A stretch of DNA of 64,000 nucleotides. It comes from Bacteroidota bacterium (lineage in GTDB: Bacteria; Bacteroidota; Bacteroidia; UKL13-3). Location: contig JAIXWW010000009.1 in the NCBI GenBank assembly GCA_027491085.1, positions 186,001 to 250,000 of the forward strand. Reading direction: 5' to 3'. Below the pieces are notes generated by a model. That model was not told the DNA's origin, searched no databases, and worked only from the letters and a program-made list of their open reading frames with translations. Position 1 is the first letter of the stretch. Every line of letters starts with the position of its first letter. This document shows, one piece after another, positions 9,618 to 19,029 of the stretch. The translations under genes were made by a program, and so were the position numbers.

Positions 9618-10125
9618 TATACTTAATTACCTTACTAGGTTTATTCTACTTGTTTTTTTTCAAATTGTAATTGTAAATAATATCGATTTAAGTACTTATG
9701 TAAATCCATATATTTATGTAGTATTTATTATTGGTTTGCCTTATAACACAAAGCCATGGATTGTATTGGTATTAAGTTTACTATTAGGAATGACAATGGA
9801 TAGTTTTAGTAGTTTACCTGGACCACATATTGCTGCAACAGTTTTAATGGGCTATTTTAGAAGATTTTACCTGATTTTTAGTACTAACAAGGATGACTTA
9901 AGTACTAAAATAGAACCGAGTATAAGTACGAAAGGCCCAATTGGATTTTTAGTGTATGCGTTAATTATGGTGTTCATTCATCACTTTGTTTTATTTTACT
10001 TAGAGGCATTTAGCTTTAATCAATTTTTTTCAACTTTAGCACGTGTATTTTTTAGTACCATTTTTACAATTCTACTTATTGGTTTAGGTCAACTTCTATT
10101 TTATAGAATTGCTAAAAAAGCATAA
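9607..10125 (+). CDS. mreD: Rod shape-determining protein MreD
   Basis: 172 residues, strongly hydrophobic with about five membrane helices, as expected for MreD. The position straight after mreC with an 11-nt overlap is the strongest evidence, because MreD sequences are poorly conserved. The mid-protein 'GMTMDSFSSLPGPHIAATVL' fits the 'D.fs...G.ha' pattern of Bacteroidota MreD. It acts with MreB and MreC in the inner membrane. In many Bacteroidota mrdA and rodA follow; here the strand switches only 5 nt after the stop. Confidence 0.92.
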   Translation: MIIDILNYLTRFILLVFFQIVIVNNIDLSTYVNPYIYVVFIIGLPYNTKPWIVLVLSLLLGMTMDSFSSLPGPHIAATVLMGYFRRFYLIFSTNKDDLSTKIEPSISTKGPIGFLVYALIMVFIHHFVLFYLEAFSFNQFFSTLARVFFSTIFTILLIGLGQLLFYRIAKKA

Positions 10126-10130
10126 TTCAC

Positions 10131-10706
10131 TTAAGATATCTTATTATTTTTTAACTCTTTACTCCAGGCCAAATAACCTTTTATTGATAATATGGTGTAA
10201 ATAAGCATAAGCAATGCATAAATAAATAAGCCTGATTGCAAATAAAGTACAAAGCTAGCTGCGTTAAGTATTATCCAATAAATCCAAGCGGTTACTATTT
10301 TATGGGTTTCTTTAAAGGTAGCTATAAAACAAAAAATAGTTATTAAAATATCGAGTACATTTATATTTTCAATAAACTGATTAAGAACAAAATAACTCAA
10401 AACAAAACTGATGATAAAACCAAAAGCAAGGGTATAAGCTTGCATGGTAATGGTCCATTTTTTTACTTTTAATTCTTGTTTGTTTTTATCCCAAATATAC
10501 CAACCATACACAGCCATTAATGCATAAAACACATGCAAAATTACTTGCCCAATTAATTGTTTTTCATAAAAAATAACTAAGCCAGTTACAGAAGATAAAA
10601 AGCCAAAAAGCCAACAGATTATTTGCTGTTTAATTAAAAAGTAATTGTAAAGTAAAGTGGTTATAATCACTATTATTTCAAGCAATTCAATTAAAGTAAA
10701 TTTCAT
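10131..10706 (-). CDS. pnuC: PnuC-type nicotinamide riboside/vitamin transporter
   Basis: 191 residues with about seven predicted membrane helices. The family signatures are 'LFGFLSSVTGLVIFYEKQL' near residue 33 and 'VFYALMAVYGWYIWDKNKQ' near residue 60, plus 'TAWIYWIILNAASFVLYLQ' towards the end; these carry the W and N residues that line the PnuC substrate site. PnuC proteins move nicotinamide riboside (or thiamine, riboflavin in relatives) across the inner membrane by facilitated diffusion, with trapping by phosphorylation. No kinase gene is adjacent, so the substrate is uncertain. It is the last gene of a minus-strand group with the hydroxylase (2 nt away) and pdxJ. No TPP riboswitch is visible. 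Confidence 0.9.
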   Translation of the reverse strand: MKFTLIELLEIIVIITTLLYNYFLIKQQIICWLFGFLSSVTGLVIFYEKQLIGQVILHVFYALMAVYGWYIWDKNKQELKVKKWTITMQAYTLAFGFIISFVLSYFVLNQFIENINVLDILITIFCFIATFKETHKIVTAWIYWIILNAASFVLYLQSGLFIYALLMLIYTILSIKGYLAWSKELKNNKIS

Positions 10707-10708
10707 GC

Positions 10709-11728
10709 TTATGCTTTTATTTGAGCAATTTTTGGGTGCATGATTTTAAACCATAATGGAGGCACCGCAGCTACAAAAAACAATCCTGCATAACCTGCAG
10801 GTAAAATAGGACTATTAGGGTAAGTTATTAATGTATGATATGGTTTTGAAGCATAATAATGATGGTCGGCATGGCGCGATAAATCAACCAAAACAAACCT
10901 GCTTATAAAACGGTCGCTTTGCCAACTGTGTTCTTCGGTTACACGTTCTTTATAATCGCGGCTCAAACCGTAATGCTGAATATAGTTTACATACTCTAGT
11001 AAAAAATTAGCAAAAAAACATTGTAAGCCCCAAGCAATAATAGCATCAACACCAATAAAATAATAAATGCTTATGAGTAACAAAAATTGTAAAATTATTT
11101 GGCGGATCACATAATTCTCAAACCCGTATGCCATTTTATTTTCGGTTTTTAAACGTTGTGCTTCAATGGCAATGGCTCCCCAAAATTGTCCTGAAACAGA
11201 GCGGATAAAAAATTGGTATAGATTTTCTCCGTACTTAGCTGTGGCATGGTCTTTATCAGTACCAACCCATTTGTGGTGAACTTTTAAGTGGTCGATATAA
11301 AAATACATATTGCCAGCTGAAAACAATAAAAGTTTGCCCAACATGCGCTCGTATTTTACTTTTCTATGAATGTATTCGTGCGAAACTATAATGGCCGAGG
11401 AACCAGAATTTAAACCCGTACTTAAAGCTGCTCCAATTATAAAAAAACCAGTCAACGATTGGCTATAAATTCCATAAAATAAACTGCCCACTGAAATAAG
11501 TTGCAAAGGAATATGTAGCAGTAAAATAAACTTAGGAATTACATCGTCTTTTTCGGAAGCTTGATTCGATAAAAATTCTTTTGTTATCCATTCAAAAGTG
11601 GCCAAAACACCTAAAGAAAATACAAAATTGCCAAAGGCAAAATACCCTCCAATTAAATTGCCATAAATGGCAAAAAAACTTGGTAAAAAACTTAATAAAT
11701 AAAGCCAATTTCTACTACTTGAGTTCAT
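10709..11728 (-). CDS. AlkB-type membrane di-iron hydroxylase (alkane 1-monooxygenase family)
   Basis: 339 residues with several membrane helices and the histidine boxes of the integral-membrane di-iron family: 'HEYIHRK', 'HLKVHHKWVG' and 'LSRHADHHYYAS', plus the AlkB-specific 'NYIQHYGL'. Family members oxidise terminal methyl groups of alkanes or fatty acids using O2 and electrons from rubredoxin. No rubredoxin or rubredoxin reductase gene is in the window. At 339 residues it is shorter than the ~400 of Pseudomonas AlkB, as is common in Bacteroidota homologues, whose natural substrate is unsettled. It sits between pdxJ (3 nt) and pnuC (2 nt), clearly one transcription unit. Confidence 0.9.
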   Translation of the reverse strand: MNSSSRNWLYLLSFLPSFFAIYGNLIGGYFAFGNFVFSLGVLATFEWITKEFLSNQASEKDDVIPKFILLLHIPLQLISVGSLFYGIYSQSLTGFFIIGAALSTGLNSGSSAIIVSHEYIHRKVKYERMLGKLLLFSAGNMYFYIDHLKVHHKWVGTDKDHATAKYGENLYQFFIRSVSGQFWGAIAIEAQRLKTENKMAYGFENYVIRQIILQFLLLISIYYFIGVDAIIAWGLQCFFANFLLEYVNYIQHYGLSRDYKERVTEEHSWQSDRFISRFVLVDLSRHADHHYYASKPYHTLITYPNSPILPAGYAGLFFVAAVPPLWFKIMHPKIAQIKA

Positions 11729-11731
11729 AAA

Positions 11732-12448
11732 TTATTGCAATTTTTGTTTATACATTTGAATGGTATTGTGCAAGCCTAAATAAATAGCATCGCATACAAG
11801 GGCATGTCCTATAGAAACCTCTGCTAGATTAGGAATGTTTTGATTAAAGAAATGTAAATTGTGTAAATCTAAATCGTGGCCTGCATTTATACCCAAACCT
11901 AACTCATGCGCCCTGATGGCTGCTGCTGTATATGGTTTTACAACTGTTTCTTTATTGGTGTGATAATGATGGGCGTAACTTTCGGTATAAAGTTCAATTC
12001 TATCAGTTCCGGTTAGTTTGGCTCCTTCTATCATTTCTAAAACTGGGTCTACAAAAATAGAAGTGCGGATTCCAGCATTTTTAAAAACTTTGATGATATC
12101 ATTTAAAAATTGATAGTTTTTAATCGTATCCCAACCGTGGTTGCTGGTAATTTGGTTTAATGCATCGGGCACTAAAGTAACCTGAGTTGGTTTGGTATCT
12201 AATACCAATTGCACAAATTTATCTTCAAGTGGGTTGCCTTCAATATTAAACTCTGTTGTTAAAACTTGTTTTAAATCTACCACATCGGCATAACGAATGT
12301 GGCGTTCATCGGGCCTTGGATGAACAGTAATGCCATCGGCTCCAAATTTTTCACAATCTATGGCAACCTGCACCAAGTTTGGGTTATTGCCACCTCGGGC
12401 ATTTCTAATAGTAGCAAATTTATTGATGTTAACGCTTAACTTAGTCAA
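11732..12448 (-). CDS. pdxJ: Pyridoxine 5'-phosphate synthase
   Basis: 238 residues, matching the family's usual length. N-terminal '[18 protein letters not shown]' and '[20 protein letters not shown]' contain the conserved Asn, Arg and His residues that bind 1-deoxyxylulose phosphate and 3-amino-2-oxopropyl phosphate. '[15 protein letters not shown]' is the phosphate-binding signature. It closes the pyridine ring in the DXP-dependent vitamin B6 pathway. The only plausible start is TTG at 12448: an in-frame TAA lies just upstream and there is no ATG before the conserved N-terminus. It heads the operon pdxJ - hydroxylase - pnuC. Confidence 0.95.
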   Translation of the reverse strand: MTKLSVNINKFATIRNARGGNNPNLVQVAIDCEKFGADGITVHPRPDERHIRYADVVDLKQVLTTEFNIEGNPLEDKFVQLVLDTKPTQVTLVPDALNQITSNHGWDTIKNYQFLNDIIKVFKNAGIRTSIFVDPVLEMIEGAKLTGTDRIELYTESYAHHYHTNKETVVKPYTAAAIRAHELGLGINAGHDLDLHNLHFFNQNIPNLAEVSIGHALVCDAIYLGLHNTIQMYKQKLQ

Positions 12449-12549
12449 AATTATTAGTTTTATGGGTTAATAGTGTTTACAATTTTACTAAATAAAATGA
12501 AGTAGGCTGTATAATTTTAAATAGTTTTGAAAAATATTTCAGAATAAAC

Positions 12550-13380
12550 ATGATTCAATTAGGTGTAGTTAGCAATTTAACAGTAAGCAGAGGCAGTGCT
12601 GTAGGATTTTTTTTAGTAGATAACGATGGCGAAGAAGTGTTGTTGCATAATAAATATGCGCCTGCAGGCTTGCAATTGCAGGATAATATTGATGTATTTG
12701 TTTACAATGATTCAGAAGATAGGTTAATAGCTACTACCCAAACACCCAAAATTTTACTAAATACTTTTGCTTTGCTAAAAGTGGTGGATGCTGCTAGTTT
12801 TGGTGCTTTTATGGATTGGGGTTTAGATAAAGATTTGCTAGTTCCATTTAAAGAGCAGGCAAAAAAAATGTACACTGGCAAGTATTACGTGGTGTATTTG
12901 TATCATGATGAAACTTCGGATAGGTTGGTAGGAACTACCAAAATTAACCGTTATTTAGATAATACTGATTGCGATTTAAAGCATAACGATGAAGTAGATT
13001 TAATGGTGTATGAAGATTTTGACTTGGGTTATTTTGTAATCATAAATAACAAATACAAAGGCTTGGTTTATAAAAACGAAATTTATACCGATGTTCAAAT
13101 TGGCGATCAATTAAAAGGCTACGTAAAGCAAATAAAAGAAGGCAATTTGATTGATGTGAGTTTGCAAAAAATTGGTTTTGAAAACGTGGATATTAACTCA
13201 CAAATGATTTTAGATTTGCTTAAAAAACAAGGCGGAAAACTAGCACTTCATGATGGTAGCGATCCCGAAGATATTAAGCGCCAATTAGGAATGAGCAAAA
13301 AAACTTTTAAAAAGGCAGTAGGTATTTTGTATCGTCAAAAGCTAATTACGTTAGGCAATAATCAAATAATATTGGTTTAA
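12550..13380 (+). CDS. CvfB-like S1 RNA-binding protein
   Basis: 276 residues with the CvfB layout: repeated S1-like barrels ('LGVVSNLTVSRGSAVGFFL' at the N-terminus, 'KVVDAASFGAFMDWGLDKDL' at about 78-97, a third around 145-215) followed by a C-terminal winged-helix ('MSKKTFKKAVGILYRQKLI'). 'VDAASFGAFMDWG' is a recognisable family signature. CvfB binds RNA in Staphylococcus and affects virulence gene expression; its role in Bacteroidota is unknown. It diverges from pdxJ and lies 18 nt upstream of a hybrid histidine kinase, so the two are probably cotranscribed. Confidence 0.88.
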   Translation: MIQLGVVSNLTVSRGSAVGFFLVDNDGEEVLLHNKYAPAGLQLQDNIDVFVYNDSEDRLIATTQTPKILLNTFALLKVVDAASFGAFMDWGLDKDLLVPFKEQAKKMYTGKYYVVYLYHDETSDRLVGTTKINRYLDNTDCDLKHNDEVDLMVYEDFDLGYFVIINNKYKGLVYKNEIYTDVQIGDQLKGYVKQIKEGNLIDVSLQKIGFENVDINSQMILDLLKKQGGKLALHDGSDPEDIKRQLGMSKKTFKKAVGILYRQKLITLGNNQIILV

Positions 13381-13398
13381 AAAATATTTTTATTATTA

Positions 13399-15912
13399 TT
13401 GAAACGACTACTCCACTTGATAAAAAAAATATACATATTATTCGCTGTTTTATTGTTATGGGTTAGTGCCCAAGGCAATAATGGGCTGAAAAAGGATAGT
13501 ATTGTAAATATTATTTTAAGCAATACCGATGTTAAAACCAAAGTTGATTTATTTAACAAAGACCTTAGTTTTTTTATTAATAATCCTTCGGAATTAATAG
13601 AATATGCACAGAAATTATTGGTAGAGGCAAAAAAGGAAAAATACAATACCGGAATTTATAATTTGTATTTGAGTTTAGGAGTAGGTTACTGCGAAAATAG
13701 GCAATTTGACTCAGCCATTAACAGTATATACAATTCATTAGGGCATTTTATTCGAGAAAAGAATGTAAGACAACGAATTCGATGCAACAACTATTTAGGA
13801 ATTTCGTATGAAGGCAAAACCAATTATACAAAAGCACTATGGCATTATTTCCAGGCATTAAACCTTTCAAAAGAAATAAATGATACTGCTTTTTTGCTGA
13901 GGTCACTTAATAATATAGCTGTAGTATATATTGTTAAAAATGACTACAATTTGGCAGAAAAAAAATTATTAGATGCACTTCCTTTAGCCATCAACCATAA
14001 ATCTGAACTAAGTTTAATTAACTACAACTTAGCTATTATTTATTTAGAGAAAAAAGAATACACAAAATCACTAGCTAAATTCGAATTGGTGCTAGATGAT
14101 GATATAAAAAGCAACGATTTAAAGAACATAGCTGAAACATACAATAATATTGGCGCTTGCTATTTAGGCTTAAATCAATTATCCAGAGCGGAAGATTTTT
14201 TAAATAAATCTTTTGACATTCGAGAAAAAATTAACGACAAAAATGGACTTCGTAATTCATATACTGATTTAGCAGAGTTACACATAAAAAATAAAGAATT
14301 CAAAGTAGCGCTTTTATACCTAGAAAAAGCTGAAGAATTGGCTAAAAAAGCACAAAACCTCGAAGCTCAAGTTAGTGTTTACAACGCATATATTAGCTTC
14401 TACAAAGCGCAAAATGACTATAAAAAAGTGCTAATTTATACCGAACTAAAAGTGGATATTCTGCAAAACATAAGTAATTCAGAAAATTTAGTAAAGTTAA
14501 AGGAGCTGGAGGCACAAGCACAAGCAAGACAAAAGGCTGCTGAAACAGAGGTGTCAGCAGAAAAACAAAAAAATGAATTAACAACTAGAATTCTTATAAT
14601 AACCATAGTTGTTATTGTTCTTTTGGTTTTAGTGTTCTTAAGTTATTCCGTATACAATTTTAGAAAAAATAATGCAATACTTATAAGTAATAAAGCTGCA
14701 TTGACCTTAAAGAATGAAGTGCTAATAAAGCAAAATGAAGAAATATTAAGAAATCAAGAGCTTGCCAAGCAGGCTGTAGTTGCAAAAGCTAGCTTTATTA
14801 GAAATATAAGTCATGAAGTTAGAACTCCGTTAAATGCAATAAATGGAGTAGCTGATTTGATTAGTCAAGACAACTTAAATCAACAGCAAATTGATAATAT
14901 TCAAATTCTAAAAAAATCAACTTACAAATTAATTAATCTGATTAATGATATTCTTGACTTTAACAATCTTGAAAGCGGAAATATTGATTTTAACTCAACA
15001 AATTTTAAAATACAAGAAATAGTAATTAACCTTAAAAATCTTTTTGCTGATAAAATAAAAGACAAAGGTTTAGAGTTTATTATTGATAATTTGGTTGATC
15101 ATAAACTAGTATTCAAATCAGATTCTGTAAGAATATCGCAAGTATTAGCTAATTTAGTATCAAACTCGCTTACTTTCACAGACCAAGGCTTTATTAAACT
15201 TACAATTAAAACAATCCAGTCAAGCTATGTTAAAGCACTAGTTAGGTTTGAAGTTCAAGATAGCGGAACGGGTATTGACAAAGATAAACTAAATACCATC
15301 TTTGAGGCCTTTACACAAATTGATGCATCAAACACCCGTAAGATTGAAGGTGCTGGTTTGGGTTTATCTATTAGCAAAAAAATAGTTGAAGGTTTTAACA
15401 GCCAACTTGAAGTAATAACAGAACTTGGTAAAGGCAGTACCTTTTATTTTGATGTATCATTAAATTTGGCAGATACAGAAACCTATGATAGTAATGAAGC
15501 TGTGATTATTAAAAATATTACTTCACTTGAGAATAAAAACATATTGATTGTAGAAGACTCAATGGTAAATGTAATAATTCTAAAGCAATTTTTAAAGAAA
15601 TGGGGCTGCACCTTTACCTGTGTTGAAAATGGTTTAGAGGGACTAAAAGCAGTTAAAGAACAAACTTTTGACCTAATATTAATGGATTTGCAAATGCCAG
15701 TAATGGATGGTATTACTTGTACAAAAGAAATCAGAGCATTAACCGATATTTATTATAAAACAGTACCCATTATAGCCTTAACTGCGGCCAATGAAAATAC
15801 CATGCGCGATGCTGCCTATGCGGTTGGAATGAACGATTATATTTTAAAGCCATTCGAACCTCAAAACCTCCAAGAAAAAATGCTCAAAGCCATCAATGAA
15901 TCATTGGCATAA
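13399..15912 (+). CDS. TPR-containing hybrid sensor histidine kinase
   Basis: 837 residues. Order: signal/anchor (1-26), periplasmic TPR repeats (about 60-345; e.g. 'AETYNNIGACYLGLNQLSRA'), a coiled coil, one membrane helix (about 398-418), HisKA domain with phospho-accepting His472 in 'SFIRNISHEVRTPLNAI', ATPase domain with N box 'VLANLVSNSLTF', G1 'DSGTGIDKDKL' and G2 'GAGLGLSI', then a receiver domain (about 713-835) with Asp763 in 'LILMDLQMPVMDG' and Lys in 'DYILKPFEP'. All key residues are intact. There is no DNA-binding output, so it must pass phosphate to a partner not seen here. The start is TTG giving 'MKRLLHLIKK'. The periplasmic TPR domain suggests sensing of a protein partner or envelope state, which is inference. 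Confidence 0.94.
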   Translation: MKRLLHLIKKIYILFAVLLLWVSAQGNNGLKKDSIVNIILSNTDVKTKVDLFNKDLSFFINNPSELIEYAQKLLVEAKKEKYNTGIYNLYLSLGVGYCENRQFDSAINSIYNSLGHFIREKNVRQRIRCNNYLGISYEGKTNYTKALWHYFQALNLSKEINDTAFLLRSLNNIAVVYIVKNDYNLAEKKLLDALPLAINHKSELSLINYNLAIIYLEKKEYTKSLAKFELVLDDDIKSNDLKNIAETYNNIGACYLGLNQLSRAEDFLNKSFDIREKINDKNGLRNSYTDLAELHIKNKEFKVALLYLEKAEELAKKAQNLEAQVSVYNAYISFYKAQNDYKKVLIYTELKVDILQNISNSENLVKLKELEAQAQARQKAAETEVSAEKQKNELTTRILIITIVVIVLLVLVFLSYSVYNFRKNNAILISNKAALTLKNEVLIKQNEEILRNQELAKQAVVAKASFIRNISHEVRTPLNAINGVADLISQDNLNQQQIDNIQILKKSTYKLINLINDILDFNNLESGNIDFNSTNFKIQEIVINLKNLFADKIKDKGLEFIIDNLVDHKLVFKSDSVRISQVLANLVSNSLTFTDQGFIKLTIKTIQSSYVKALVRFEVQDSGTGIDKDKLNTIFEAFTQIDASNTRKIEGAGLGLSISKKIVEGFNSQLEVITELGKGSTFYFDVSLNLADTETYDSNEAVIIKNITSLENKNILIVEDSMVNVIILKQFLKKWGCTFTCVENGLEGLKAVKEQTFDLILMDLQMPVMDGITCTKEIRALTDIYYKTVPIIALTAANENTMRDAAYAVGMNDYILKPFEPQNLQEKMLKAINESLA

Positions 15913-15969
15913 AAAGCTAATGGAAATTATTTAATTTTTTTACAATTATTTAAACTAATAACCTTAAAC

Positions 15970-15998
15970 TTGCACCGCAAATAGAATACCTATCTTTA
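15970..15998 (+). promoter_or_regulatory. Putative guaB promoter (Bacteroidota type)
   Basis: TTG at 15970-15972, an 18-nt spacer, then TATCTTTA at 15991-15998, one base from the Bacteroidota -7 consensus TAnnTTTG. The guaB ATG begins at 16005, only 7 nt past the -7 box, so the transcript would start at or just before the start codon. Based on pattern only. Confidence 0.5.
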
Positions 15999-16004
15999 TT
16001 TGCC

Positions 16005-17477
16005 ATGCTTAATCAATCTGATAAATTTTACACCGAAGGTTTAACCTACGATGACGTTTTAGTTTTACCCGCCTATTCTGAAATACTACCGCGCGAAGTA
16101 AATACTACTACCCAACTTTCACGCAATATTCAAATTAAAATTCCAATTGTTACTGCTGCTATGGATACAGTAACCGAAAGCAAATTAGCTATTGCTATTT
16201 CGCAAGAAGGTGGAATTGGCATTATGCATAAAAACATGAGTATTGAGCGCCAAGCTGCCGAAGTACGTAAAGTAAAACGTAGCGAAAGTGGTTTAATACT
16301 TGACCCTGTAACATTACACGATTCAGCTACATTGCGCGATGCACATAAACTAATGACCGAAAATAAAATTGGAGGTATTCCAATCATTAACGATAACGGT
16401 AAATTAGTTGGTATTTTAACTAATAGAGACTTACGATTTGAAACCGACATGAACAAATGCGTGAGTGATATAATGACCAAAGATAAAATTATTACTGCAC
16501 CTGAAGGTACCGACCTTAAACAAGCAGAATTAATTTTACAACAATATAAAATTGAAAAATTACCTGTAATAGATAAAGACAATCTTTTAAAAGGATTAAT
16601 TACTTACAAAGATATTTTAAAAGTAAAAGCACATCCATCGGCTTGTAAAGATAAACATGGACGCTTACTTGCGGGCGCTGCTGTGGGGGTAACTGCCGAT
16701 ACTGAAGAAAGAATACATGCATTGGTTAAAGCTGGAGTGGATGTAGTAATTATTGATACAGCGCATGGACATTCAAGAGGTGTTTTAAACGAAGTAGCAC
16801 GTATCAAAAAGTTATTTGGCAATATTGATATCATTGCAGGAAATGTAGCTACAGGCAGTGGCGCACGTGCTTTGGTTGATGCTGGAGTTGATGGTGTAAA
16901 AGTAGGTGTTGGTCCTGGTTCTATTTGTACCACACGTATTATAGCAGGTATTGGCGTTCCGCAATTAACAGCGGTTTATGAAAGTGCAAAAGCCATAGCT
17001 GGCAGCGGTGTTCCAATTATAGCCGATGGTGGAATAAGATACAGTGGCGATTTGGTTAAAGCCATAGCTGCAGGTGCAAGTTCTATTATGTCGGGTTCTA
17101 TTTTTGCTGGGGTAGAAGAAAGCCCAGGAGAAACTGTAATTTACGAAGGACGTAAGTTTAAATCATACCGAGGCATGGGAAGTATTGAAGCCATGAAAGA
17201 AGGTAGTAAAGACCGTTATTTCCAAGATACTGAAGATGAAATTGCTAAATTGGTACCAGAAGGTATAGTAGGTATAGTTCCGTTTAAAGGAACTTTAAAA
17301 GAAGTAGTGTATCAGTTTGTGGGTGGTTTACGTGCAGGTATGGGTTACTGTGGTGCAGCAACTATAGCTGATTTGCAACAAGCTAAATTTGTAAAAATTA
17401 CTTCAGCAGGTGTTAAAGAAAGTCATGCACACGATGTAAAAATCACCAAAGAATCACCCAATTATTCAAGAAATTAA
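16005..17477 (+). CDS. guaB: Inosine-5'-monophosphate dehydrogenase
   Basis: 490 residues, standard length. It oxidises IMP to XMP with NAD+, the first committed step to GMP. N-terminal '[18 protein letters not shown]' is typical; a pair of CBS domains sits at about 95-205 (regulatory ATP/GTP-binding module); the catalytic Cys308 lies in '[12 protein letters not shown]'; the flap/active-site region includes '[10 protein letters not shown]' and 'VPFKG'. '[10 protein letters not shown]' holds the phosphate-binding residues. It is monocistronic by appearance: own promoter and a strong terminator at 17499. Confidence 0.98.
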   Translation: MLNQSDKFYTEGLTYDDVLVLPAYSEILPREVNTTTQLSRNIQIKIPIVTAAMDTVTESKLAIAISQEGGIGIMHKNMSIERQAAEVRKVKRSESGLILDPVTLHDSATLRDAHKLMTENKIGGIPIINDNGKLVGILTNRDLRFETDMNKCVSDIMTKDKIITAPEGTDLKQAELILQQYKIEKLPVIDKDNLLKGLITYKDILKVKAHPSACKDKHGRLLAGAAVGVTADTEERIHALVKAGVDVVIIDTAHGHSRGVLNEVARIKKLFGNIDIIAGNVATGSGARALVDAGVDGVKVGVGPGSICTTRIIAGIGVPQLTAVYESAKAIAGSGVPIIADGGIRYSGDLVKAIAAGASSIMSGSIFAGVEESPGETVIYEGRKFKSYRGMGSIEAMKEGSKDRYFQDTEDEIAKLVPEGIVGIVPFKGTLKEVVYQFVGGLRAGMGYCGAATIADLQQAKFVKITSAGVKESHAHDVKITKESPNYSRN

Positions 17478-17498
17478 TTGATAATCAAATATTTAAAG

Positions 17499-17521
17499 AA
17501 GCGGCTAAAGCCGCTTTTTTT
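17499..17521 (+). terminator. Rho-independent terminator after guaB
   Basis: Stem AAGCGGC (17499-17505) / GCCGCTT (17510-17516), four-base loop TAAA, followed by a T run. GC-rich 7-bp stem 21 nt after the guaB stop. Confidence 0.88.
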
Positions 17522-17554
17522 ATTTAAGTTCAGATTGTTTAAATTGTAAAGCAT

Positions 17555-17971
17555 ATGTATAAATTCATTTATTATTTTGTTTATTGCTTTATGAAAGATA
17601 AGGAAATACGTTCAACAAACTCTGCATCTATGTTTGTTTGTGTGGCTATGATTTTTCATTTCTTTTTGTTTTTACAAATGTTTAAGCTGGTATTTAATTA
17701 TGAGCTTTTACCTATAAATAATCTACCAATGGCAGTACGAAGCTTTGCGCTAATTGTTTTCTTTTTACTATTCTTTTATATTGTAGATTATTATTTTAGA
17801 AAAAGACTAAACTATATAAAAGAATTTTATAGAGGTAAGCAAATATTAAGCTTTAGAAATGGCATTGCTGTTGCTGCACTTATAGTGATGCATTTGTTGT
17901 TATTTGCCGAATTTTTAAACAATTATATTTATTGGAGGATGTTGTTACTCTCTTTTTATTATGGATATTAG
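17555..17971 (+). CDS. Small membrane protein of unknown function
   Basis: 138 residues, not recognised. Three hydrophobic segments (about 28-48, 62-81, 104-123) are separated by short charged loops ('YYFRKRLNYIKEFYRGKQ'), indicating a three-helix inner-membrane protein. No catalytic motif is visible. It is the first of four small, AT-rich genes lying between guaB and rsmA, none of which I recognise with certainty. ATG start at 17555; a later in-frame ATG (17591, 'MKDKEIRS') is also possible. Confidence 0.55.
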   Translation: MYKFIYYFVYCFMKDKEIRSTNSASMFVCVAMIFHFFLFLQMFKLVFNYELLPINNLPMAVRSFALIVFFLLFFYIVDYYFRKRLNYIKEFYRGKQILSFRNGIAVAALIVMHLLLFAEFLNNYIYWRMLLLSFYYGY

Positions 17972-18080
17972 ATGTTTGCATGGCAGTGCAATTTTTGTAA
18001 ACTAAGGTTTTTTTCAATTTATTTAATATAATTGTTTGTATATCTTTATTGAAGTAAATTTAGCAAGTCAAAAAAACAGA

Positions 18081-18482
18081 ATGAAATTACAAAGACCAAA
18101 AATTAAAAAATGGGATCTAATTGGAAGTATTTTATTGGTTATTTTCTTAGCAAAGATGTACCCAATTGCTAAAAAATGGGATGAGAATAAAGTTAATAAA
18201 TATGTTAAAAATGGTAAAACTGCTAAAGGTTTAATAATAAACAAAATCTTTGAAGATAATGGACCAAGAAGAGGCGGAACAGATATTAAGGTTTTTTATT
18301 TTTACGTTGTTAATAACGATACAATTGAAGGGTTTAATAATGTGGATTTTGAGTCGTATAAAAAATTAGATATAGGCCAGTTTTATGAGGTAAAATACAT
18401 TAATGACCATTCTATTATTTTTCCAGATAAAAAGATAGTAAGAAAAGATTCACTTATTTATTATAAAGGAAAATATTATTAA
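18081..18482 (+). CDS. Small membrane-anchored protein, DUF3592-like fold suspected
   Basis: 133 residues from ATG 18081 (an in-frame TTG at 18036 would add 15 residues but gives a poor N-terminus). One membrane helix at about 13-28, then a beta-rich domain: 'GKTAKGLIINKIFEDNGPRR', 'FYFYVVNNDTIEGF', 'LDIGQFYEVKYINDHSIIFP'. The order (helix, 'G..a.g.I', glycine/arginine turn, 'G..v.V.Y....p') resembles DUF3592-type proteins and the protein at 39199-39651 in this window. Function unknown. The likeness is by eye and weak. Confidence 0.55.
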   Translation: MKLQRPKIKKWDLIGSILLVIFLAKMYPIAKKWDENKVNKYVKNGKTAKGLIINKIFEDNGPRRGGTDIKVFYFYVVNNDTIEGFNNVDFESYKKLDIGQFYEVKYINDHSIIFPDKKIVRKDSLIYYKGKYY

Positions 18483-18631
18483 TTTAATTTTTTAGTTATT
18501 ACTTAAATACTTGCCACAACTGTTTTGTAAACCTCATTTCATATTATAAGTATTTGTAATACGAAGAAAGCGAATTTGTTCAAGTTATAATTTTTAAAAT
18601 CCATTGAAAAACGAACAGAAAATATTTACCC

Positions 18632-19009
18632 ATGAAAATAATCTTTAAAGTTTTATTAGCCATATTTGGGAGTTTGTTATTATTTGTTGCTATAAAATTT
18701 TTATACGAAGCCAATAAAATAAGACCTAGCAGGGCTGTTCATATTTGTTGGCAAAATGATTCTTTAAGAATAGAGCTTATGAATTCCGCACAATACATTA
18801 AAGAAATTGAGGTTTTGTCTGGTAGCAATTCAGATACATTGGTTATTGTTCCTTATGTTACCTCTTGCATGTCTATTTTTTATGGAAAGTTAAGCTATTT
18901 TGCTACTTTAAGAGTTGAGAAAAATGTGAAATATTTAAAACTAGGCAACGACTCAATAACTTATGATTTACATAAAGATATAAAAATATGTAGGCTATTA
19001 TACCCATAA
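18632..19009 (+). CDS. Small exported or membrane-anchored protein, unknown
   Basis: 125 residues, not recognised. An N-terminal hydrophobic segment (about 4-24) acts as a signal anchor; the rest is a small beta-rich domain with three cysteines ('VHICWQNDSL', 'YVTSCMSIFY', 'DIKICRLLYP'). It is followed after 20 nt by another small exported gene, suggesting joint transcription. A 149-nt gap upstream holds only AT-rich sequence with a loose AAATACTT/AAGTATTT inverted repeat. Confidence 0.55.
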   Translation: MKIIFKVLLAIFGSLLLFVAIKFLYEANKIRPSRAVHICWQNDSLRIELMNSAQYIKEIEVLSGSNSDTLVIVPYVTSCMSIFYGKLSYFATLRVEKNVKYLKLGNDSITYDLHKDIKICRLLYP

Positions 19010-19029
19010 ATTTAAGAAAGCTAAGAATT

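Noticed and set aside
10131..10706. Possible TPP riboswitch for the PnuC-type gene
   Set aside because: pnuC lies 2 nt behind the hydroxylase in an operon and no CUGAGA/ACCUGA pair is visible upstream of pdxJ.
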